From Prorocentrum cordatum (taxonomy: Eukaryota > Sar > Dinophyceae > Prorocentrales > Prorocentraceae), in the NCBI GenBank assembly GCA_963575745.1, contig CAUYUJ010006315.1:1-35000 (forward strand): a stretch of 35,000 nt of DNA, in the 5' to 3' direction. Below the pieces are notes generated by a model, which had not been told where the DNA came from, did no database searches, and was given only the letters and a program-made list of their open reading frames with translations. A program made the translations under genes and the position numbers. Positions 28,360-35,000 of the stretch are shown here, piece by piece. How positions within the stretch are numbered: position 1 is the first letter of the stretch; each line of letters begins with the position of its first letter.

Positions 28360-28632
28360 GATCACCTCTCCTCAGCCCGAGTGAGCTACGCGGAGGAGCT
28401 GTAGGGTGTAAGATCTGGCGTAGCTCACTCACCAGCGCGAGTGAACCACATGTAGCTCACTCGCGCTGGCAAGTGAGCTACATGTAGCTCACTCGCCAGC
28501 GCGAGTGAGCTACTCTATTGATAAGGGTGTGCCGTAGTTCACTTGGGCCTGCGAGTGAACCACATGTAGCTCACTTGGGTCGGCGATCGAACCACATGTA
28601 GCTCACTCGGGCTGGTGAGTGAGCTACGCAGG
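28360..28632. repeat. Array of GTGAGCTACATGTAGCTCAC palindromes
   Basis: About eight palindromic units. The best, at 28472-28493, is AGTGAGCTAC followed by its exact reverse complement with no spacer. Another (28432-28469) has arms CCAGCGCGAGTGA and TCACTCGCGCTGG. Different in sequence from the GGCGGYGCACCGCC family but alike in size and clustering. Confidence 0.88.
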
Positions 28633-29393
28633 GAGGGGCAGTAGTGTCGGCGACGACGGCGGCGACGAAGCAGCGATCACCGCGCCCGCTGCTCTCTTGC
28701 CGCATGCGCCCGCTCTCTCGCCGCTACCCCGCCGCTCCCTCGCCGCTCGGGGTGCTCACCAACTTCACCGCAGGCCGGCCCTCGCGAGCCGCGCTCCGCC
28801 CGTTGCGAGAGAGAGTTGCTGAGGCAGCGAGGAGGAGGAGGAGGAGGAGGAGGAGGAGGAGTCTAGGGGTCAGAGACTGAACAGCCGTGGAGACCTGGTC
28901 AAGCCGAGGGGGAGGAGGCGGAGGAGAAATGATAAGGAGGAGGAGGATGAGGAGGATTGTGATAAGGGGGGTGTGGGGATGATGGCAATAATGAGGAGAG
29001 GGAGGACGAGGGGCCCATCGTAGGATGAGGGCCCCATCGCACTGGGGGGGGCCGTCTTGCGGCGTGCTTGCGACTTGACTTGCGCGGCGGTCCCTTTGAG
29101 CCACGCGGTGGCCCGATAATGTGCCGAGGGGCCCACGCAGGGGGGCCCGACGATGCACCGCCACATGATCGAAGCGCGTGCCCTGTGTCGCGGTGTGTCG
29201 AGATGCGTCTGGGACATCAGGTTCGGACCCCATTCGAAAACGGCCGTGGCCCCGAGAGGGGCCTATAAGTTGCCCGAGATGACGCCCAGCGCATAACGCG
29301 CGCGCTCGACGCATATTCCTTGGGAGAGCGTGGTGGCGGTTGTGCCCACCCCTTATCCACCACGCACCTCCGCCTTCTAATCCCCGCCCCACC
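28633..29393. other. Intergenic stretch
   Basis: Includes a GGA tract at 28830-29010. No supported gene. Confidence 0.5.
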
Positions 29394-29414
29394 CCGCAGC
29401 CCCTTTTAGCTCAG
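29394..29414 (+). other. Degenerate spliced-leader relic upstream of the helical-domain gene
   Basis: CCGCAGCCCCTTTTAGCTCA plus G can be aligned with CCGTAGCC-A-TTTT-GGCTCAAG at about 17 of 21 positions. It is followed by GTTGTCTCAG and CTTGCCAGTTCCAG, possible acceptors. 68 nt before the ATG at 29482. Confidence 0.5.
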
Positions 29415-29481
29415 CGTTGTCTCAGGCTTGCCAGTTCCAGACTTTGCGCCCTTCGCACCAGGCGCCTTGGCCAGCCGCCCA

Positions 29482-31866
29482 ATGCCCGTGAGCGATAACC
29501 TGATTGCCACCTTGAGGTCGTGGGTGTCCCTCGTCGCGTCGCAGACGGCGGCTGGGATCGACCGAGACAGCCTGCTGGTCGCCCAGTCGGATGCGTTCCT
29601 GGTCGACTTGAGGAACGCGGGGCCGCTCACCATCGATGACATCTCTGCGGTTTCCACGGAGCTCAGCTCGGGGCCGTGGACACAGGAGCAGATGGCCAGA
29701 CTCGCCACCGCAGTCGGCAACAGCGGTGGCCAACCGAAGCAGAAAGCTGCCAGGGAGAACCAGACCATGAACTACGTGGAGAGCTGCTTGACAGACCACG
29801 ACTGGACTTGCGTTCAGGACGCGGGCCTGTCGGTCGAGGCCAAGCTCCAGGTCTTGGCGGAGCGCCTATGGCGTCTGGGCGTGACGTGCCCTTCGATTCC
29901 TTTGGTCAAGCGCGTGGTTGCCATTGTGACGTTGTGCGGGCTCCCTGCCGAGAGCGACGGCGCTACCCCCGATACAAAGAAGAAGTGGTGCACCACGCTG
30001 AAGGGCTACATCAAGGGCCTCGACAAACAGCAGACTTGGCCAGGTCAGCATATCAAAAGGTACGTTGACGCCCCATCGGATTTGCCCACTGCTGTCTACG
30101 ACTACGCCTACTCAGACGGCGCACCTTCTACCGCATTGCCAGCGTCAGTGACGACGGCGGCCCTCGACGCGGAGGTCACGGCGTTCGGTTGCAAGAGGAG
30201 CCACAACACCCTGCAGCCGAGGCATACCACTTCGGCTAGCCCGTGCTCGGCCCTGGTGCCAGCGGGCGCTCCTCCGAGGGCTGGCGGCGGCGGCGGCGGC
30301 TTCATGGGCATGGAAGGGATGGGCGCCATGCAGGGCATGCAGTTCATCATGCGGATGGCCCCCTTAGTCCAGCAGTTGATGGGCGGCTCATCGAGCGAGG
30401 GCGGGTCTGCCCAAGGGGGGGGCTGCCCGATCAGCTACGCGAGGCCGACGCCGAAGCGCTCGCCAGCATCCAGCCTTGCCCGTTCGGGCGTCGGGACGCT
30501 GAGTGCATCGGCGGTTCCGATGGCGGGCGGCCCCAACCCCGAGCAGGACCTCAGCGGCTTCGACTCGCAGTTGTCTGGTGCGAGCGCCGCGTCGCCGCCT
30601 CAGACGGCTGGCGGTGCAGGCGGGGCGGTGGTTCCTGCTCCACTCGGCGGCGCACATGGTGCAGGCGATGCCGCGGCTCCTCTTGCAGGCGACGGCGCGC
30701 CTGATGCAGGCACGGCCTTGGTGCCTGCCGAGGTGGGCGGCGCACCTGGTGCAGGCGGGGCCGTGGTTCCTGCCGCGGTCGGCGACGCGCATCATGGTGG
30801 ACCTCGGGCGCCTGGTCTGGCGCCGTTGCCTGCTCACGACCCCGCGGCGGAGTTGGAGGAGAAGCTCAACAGGTCAGCGGAGGCGGCTGGTAGCAACTAC
30901 AGGTGCAAGAAGAGGCCCGCGGCAGCGGGCACCGCCGAGGAGGTCGAGTTCGACGAGGGCAAGCCCGAGGAGAGCGCGCCCGCGCAGACGGCCTCGTCCA
31001 AGGGCAAGGCCAAGGCCAAGGCCAAGCCGAAGGGCAAGGCCAAGGCTAAAGCCGCCGCGGCCAAGGAGGCTGCACGTGCTCCCATGGCTAAGGCAGCGAA
31101 AGGCTCGGGGGCAATGGCGAAAGGCACGGGGGGTGCGGCAATGGCAATGATGAGGGTGAGGGTACTGACGAGGAGGATGACGAGGATGAGGGTGATGAGG
31201 AGTATCAGGAGCAAGAGTAGGTAGGGGTGCGGGGAGGGGGATAATGGCGACAAGGGAAATGCGGAGGAGGATAGGAGGGATGTGGGGACTAAGAGGCGAA
31301 GGCGAGGGAGGGTGCTAAGAAGGAGGGCGACGCGTGGCACTGCCAGCGCGCAGCGGGGGGTTGAACGACGGGGTAGCTACGAGGTGTCGGAAGTTCCCAG
31401 TGGGCGCCCATGGGGTAGCCATAGGGTAGCGCTGCCCCTCCCCCCTGGGTGCCTTCGAAGCTCCACGGAGCTTTCTTCACATCCCACGTCCATCCCCTTT
31501 CTCCTTCTCACCGTTGTCGTCGTCGTCGCCTTCCTCCCCCGTCTCCATTCCCTCTTGACCTCCCTCACGCCCCCCTCCCTGCCCCTGCCACCCTCCCTCC
31601 CCTCCTCGTTCGTCCTCGTCCCCTTCCCCCCTGCCCCAGACCCGCATGTCCCCCAAGGCACCATGATCAGGAACGGGATCTTCATCAACATTGCCGACGT
31701 CATCACGAAGGCTTCGATTGAGGGCAGGGACCGCAACACGTTCGCATCGAGGGCTTACAGTCGCGCACAGACCCAGGCCCGCGCGGGTGGGCTGCCCGCA
31801 GCGGCTGTGCGCGAGGTCGCTCAGTGGGGATTCCGCGTGGCGAGTGAGGCCTGGGACGGTAGCTGA
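29482..31866 (+). CDS. Helical-domain protein with Gly/Ala linker and basic tail (paralogue of 1849-3855)
   Basis: Proposed exons 29482-31123 and 31658-31866 (phase 1; GC donor AAAG|GCACGG, acceptor CCCCAAG|GCACC) give 616 aa. A second donor at 31102/31103 would also fit. Residues from PWTQEQMARLATAVG through SVEAKLQVLAERLWRLGV, TCPSIPLVKRVV and WCTTLKGYIKGL follow the same pattern as RWTATEKGQLLTQLG ... LERLGLRNPSEP ... LLGVYLQLVK in the first gene, so I infer common ancestry. Then come a Gly/Met patch (GFMGMEGMGAMQGMQFIMRM), degenerate Gly/Ala/Val-Pro repeats (about 30605-30815), a Lys/Ala basic stretch (KGKAKAKAKPKGKAKAKAAA) and a C-terminal exon (IRNGIFINIADVITKAS). It sits directly upstream of the second transposase-like gene. 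Confidence 0.76.
31124..31657. other. Predicted intron: purine block then pyrimidine block
   Basis: The first half is GATGAGG/GGAGG-rich, the last 150 nt is CCTCCCT-rich and ends CCCCAAG. The two halves are partly complementary in composition. Confidence 0.5.
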
Positions 31867-32389
31867 GCTGTTTAGTGCTCACCCTGCGCATTTCTGATAG
31901 CACGCTGCGAGGAGAGTATTGTAAGCCATTTGGGGACTCGCTTCTATATTACTCCCCACCTCGCGTGCCTCTCTGCGCAGCCCGCTACAGGATCGCGGCT
32001 TGCCCTGCCCCCACATCGCCTGCGAGGGAGGCGGGGGCCTAGGTTGGTTCGGGTGGGGGAGGGCTAAGGAGGAGGGTGGGGAGGTGTACGGATGATGAGG
32101 AGGAGGGAGGGGAGGCGGGCGAGGAGGCGGAGCACGTGGGAGGGGCAGGAGGAGGAGGAGGAGGAGGGCGAGGGGAAGGCAGCTGCGGATGCAAGCACCC
32201 ATGTTGCGTTGGCCTTTTGGTGAGAAATGGTTGTCTCCGCACCCTCGCTGCCCCTGTCCTGCCTCGTTTGGGCTGGGGAGCTTTCGGCGCCCTGCGTTGC
32301 GTCACAACAATGGCGGGTGGCAGCAGCCGCGCGCCACGGCAGTCGCATCGTCGCACGCGCCCAAGCAGCAGGGCGCATCAGTGAAGAAG
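31867..32389. other. Intergenic stretch
   Basis: Carries a GGA tract at 32045-32180. No supported gene. Confidence 0.5.
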
Positions 32390-32580
32390 CCAGCTACACC
32401 AGCGATCCAAGCAAGAGCAGCATCAGAGATCGGATCAAGAGTGATTCAGCATCAAACATAGCAGCATCAACGATCGTGGCAAGAACTAAGAGTCACACCA
32501 ACGCTCCAGCAAGAGCGATTCAGCATCAACCAGAGCAGCAACTTAAACTAAGCGAGCAAGCAAGCAAACGGCCCCATAGC
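32390..32580 (+). repeat. GCAGCATCAA/AAGAGTGATTCAGC imperfect repeat
   Basis: Irregular repetition of AGCAAGAGC, GATTCAGCATCAA and AGCAGCATCA words, of moderate GC. Confidence 0.6.
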
Positions 32581-32662
32581 TAGCAACGGTATATTGCACA
32601 CTGCTGACGCGGGGCGCAACAACCCTGCGCCGACAGTTCAAATCATAAACATCAGCGGCAAC

Positions 32663-32685
32663 ACCGTAGCCATTTTTGGCTCAAG
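32663..32685 (+). other. Near-perfect spliced-leader relic upstream of the second transposase-like gene
   Basis: ACCGTAGCCA, then T5, then GGCTCAAG: identical to the 22-nt dinoflagellate SL except for one extra T. 31 nt before the ATG at 32716, and separated from it by a pyrimidine-rich stretch ending CTCTCAG, a likely present-day acceptor. Confidence 0.88.
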
Positions 32686-32715
32686 CGTTTCTGGCTTTAC
32701 CAGCTCTCAGAAGCT

Positions 32716-35000
32716 ATGCCTTCTGTTCCGAAGAGAATGCGCACTGTCGTGTACGGCAGGTCGTCCCACGCGACGGCCGCCGCGACGGCCGCCTTGATGG
32801 CCGACATCCAGAGGGAGGGCCTCCCCGAGGCGTTCAGCGCGTCGACCTTGGCCAGGCACCGCGAGGCCAGAGTCATGGAGGACACGAGTTTCGGCCCCGT
32901 TCTCGTGGAGAAGCGGCTCGGGTCATCGGACGTGCGCGCGTGGTTCCAGCATCCATTCGCGTGGCTCGAGGCGGCCTGCAGGACATCACCCTCGTACCAG
33001 GAGATGTTCCTCGAGTTGGCGGCCAAGCATCATGGGACGATGAACGTGTATATCTATAGCGACGAGATCGTCCCTGGCAACGTCTTGGACGGCAAGAACC
33101 GTCGCAAGACGCAAGCATTCTATTGGAGCTTTGCCGAGCTCGGTTTTCCGGCCCTCAGCAACGAGCTCTGCTGGAACACCATTGCCGCGATGCGTAGCAG
33201 CATCTTGGACGATGTGGTAGGTGGCGTGTCCACGGTGATGAAGGAGTGCCTGAAGCTTTTCTTCGGCCTGCCTGCAGGGCCCGATCTCCGACGTGGAGTT
33301 GCTCTGCGCATCGGCGGCCAGGTCCGACGCCCCCCCATGCTACTCACCCCGCCCCCAACTTCGCCGAACCACCCCTCCCTCCATGGAGGGGTGCGTGATT
33401 TTTTCCCCCGTGCGGGGAGGGTGGCGACGACGACGAGAGGGCGGAGGGTCGGCAAGGGGAGGGGGATAAGGAGGAGGAGGAGGAGGAGGATGGGAAAGAG
33501 GACGGTGGCAGCCCCGCCCCTAGGTCGCGATGCTGCAGGGCAAGCTGCAGATCATGATCCAGGACGAGCGGGCCCGCAAGTTCGTGCTGCAGGTGAAGGG
33601 CGCCACGGGCATCAAGCCCTGCATGCTGCGCAAGAACGTCGTGTGCCCCAGAAGCGATCTTCCCCCTGACCCGACTGGGTGGTTGATCCCAGCGCACTGC
33701 ACCGACGTCAGCCTCTTCGATCTCTACACGACCGAGGAGATCATGGCGGTTCAGCGGCGCCTCAGTGATGCAGCCGATGCTGGACGGTGGGCCGAGGTCA
33801 AGCGGCTCGAGGTCTTGTTCGGGTGGTCCTACCAGCGCGACGGCCTCCTCCAGGACAGGCATCTGGCGGTGCCAGTTGCGGAGGCCACCTCTTGGGACTG
33901 GATGCACTGCTATATGATAGGTGGGCTATTCGAGAGGGAGGTGGACGAGATGCTGGGTAGGTTGTCGAGCATTCGTAGAGGACACGACTGCCTGCGCGAT
34001 TATCTTCAGGCTTGGTGCTGGCCGAGGGGCTATGCGCATGCAAAGAATACCATGAGTGGTGGAACAATGCAGGGCTCCGCAAGTGAATATGTTTCGCTCG
34101 CGCCCGTTCTTCAGCGGTATCTCAGCGATGTGGTTTCGAACGCCGATGGCGCAGATGAGCTTAAGGGCGAGATTATTAGTGCATTTTGTTCGTGCGATGT
34201 GATTAACTTGTTGATCATGGCCAATTGTGGCCACGTGCAGCCTTTCATGCTAGCCCAGGCGATTTCATCCCACATGGAGCGCCACAGAGCGGTCTACGGG
34301 GTCCAGCTTTTTAAGCCGAAGGACCATTGGATTTTCCATTTGCCATCTCAATTGGAGCGGCACAGATGCCTCCTCTCAACTTTCCTCATGGAGAGGAAGC
34401 ATCGCGTTATAAAGCGCTTTGCTGGCGGGCGGCACAATACGAAAGGGTATGAAAAAGGCATAATGCAGGAGGTGACGCTGCAGCACCTCCACGACGTGGA
34501 GCATCATGCACTTTTCGGCGTGGACCTCTTGGGCCCTAAGCCCGCCAGCCGCCAGCTCATTTCGTCCATCAGTAAAGTTTTGCCTCTGCCCATCGGCAGC
34601 GAGAAGGATGTTGTCAGTTCGTCATCCTGCTTTGTGCGCGGTAGAGCAGTCTGCATTGGGGATTGCGTTGCGTGCAGTAACGCTTCGCATCAGGTTGCGT
34701 TCGGGGAGGTCCTCTTTCATGCGAAAGTGGGCGGCAAATTACTTTCGTGCATATCGGAGTGGGATGTCCAGGAGATGGGCACCAGTGCGGCAAAGTGTAT
34801 AGTTTGGAGTGCTCCAGGTCTGTACCAGACCCATAACATCATAGAACCGTGTGTGTTTTTTTCCTGCTGCTGCAGGTTCTGTTGCAACGGTGCTTTACCC
34901 CCATAAGGTAAAGATGGGTGGTGCCGTGTATTTATGGAGGGAGGCGGATGGTGAGGAGGGGGAGGGGATGAGGACAGGGGGGGAGAGCAGGAGCAAAGTG
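32716..35000 (+). CDS. DDE-transposase-like protein, right cassette (runs off the window)
   Basis: Exon 1 is 32716-33321 and exon 2 starts at 33524, joined in phase 0 by a 202-nt GT-AG intron (GGCCAG|GTCCGA to CCCTAG|GTCGCG) rich in purines. Key residues: D116 in YSDEIVPGN, NRRKTQAFYWSFAELG (128-143), Cys in KPCMLRKNVVC (about 234-243), D327-x2-H330 in DWMHCYMIGG, PKDHWIFH at about 467 and E492 in MERKH. These match the gene at 11978. At the 3' end the frame opens into SVATVLYPHKVKMGGAVYLW only if one base is removed from the T7 run at 34856-34862, or if a 58-nt GT-AG intron (34818-34875) is assumed; without either, a stop falls at 34906. A GTGAGGAGGGG donor at 34951 suggests another purine intron continuing past the edge. 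Confidence 0.82.

Noticed and set aside
33270-33321. Possible frameshift in the last codons of exon 1 of the gene at 32716 (an alternative frame reads GPISDVELLCASAA)
   Set aside because: The unshifted frame ends in CAG|GT, joins in phase to TAG|GT and gives GVALRIGGQ then VAMLQGKLQIMIQDE, which fits the Asp-Glu region of the other copy better.

Overview
The window reads as nuclear DNA of a dinoflagellate, most likely a Prorocentrum-type genome. The genus is my inference. Five things support a dinoflagellate. Every convincing gene is on the + strand. Coding DNA is very GC-rich. Introns can be placed by phase, and several need GC or GA donors with an AG|G acceptor. Start codons often sit just after a pyrimidine-rich tract ending in AG, as expected for spliced-leader (SL) trans-splicing. 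Near-copies of the dinoflagellate SL lie fossilised upstream of genes in the right half. No prokaryotic feature was found.

LEFT CASSETTE (about 0.6-15.3 kb). A 26-bp inverted repeat with one mismatch (965-990 and 14667-14692) encloses five genes: a helical-domain protein (1849-3855), a Pro/Gln-rich protein (4392-5438), a small zinc-finger-like protein (6064-6804), a zinc-ribbon plus RS-domain protein (about 8850-11311) and a DDE-transposase-like protein (11978-14390). Outside it lie ACTTATA-rich DNA, a second perfect 24-bp inverted repeat (706-729 and 14794-14817) and, outermost, CGCCCGGGCG satellite on both sides. Every gene in this cassette is preceded by one or more copies of a short palindrome, GGCGGYGCACCGCC.

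MIDDLE (15.3-20.1 kb). This part holds GGATTCC/CCTAAGG repeats, a 1.8-kb CAGCCT array, a 73-bp tandem array, a sparse stretch, then a truncated fragment resembling the N-terminal region of the same transposase family. That fragment stops at a third CGCCCGGGCG satellite (19143-19640), which is followed by ATAAGT-rich DNA resembling the left end of the first cassette.

RIGHT CASSETTE (about 19.6 kb to beyond the window). Five more co-directional genes follow: an unrecognised 779-aa protein (20246-24047), a 226-aa protein (25169-26069), a 160-aa helical protein (27209-27691), a second helical-domain protein homologous to the first gene of the left cassette (29482-31866), and a second DDE-transposase-like gene (32716 to the edge). 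Each has an SL-like relic 59-244 nt upstream of its ATG, from nearly perfect (27130, 32663) to degenerate. Here SL relics take the place of the palindromes.

The best candidate for an undescribed system is a pair of large multigene mobile cassettes. Each carries a DDE-like protein and a helical-domain protein plus unrelated companions. One is bounded by nested inverted repeats; the other is made of genes that appear to have passed through an SL-mRNA stage. Mobility is inferred, not shown. The main alternative is a normal gene block in a repeat-rich genome that happens to be flanked by inverted copies of a small repeat.
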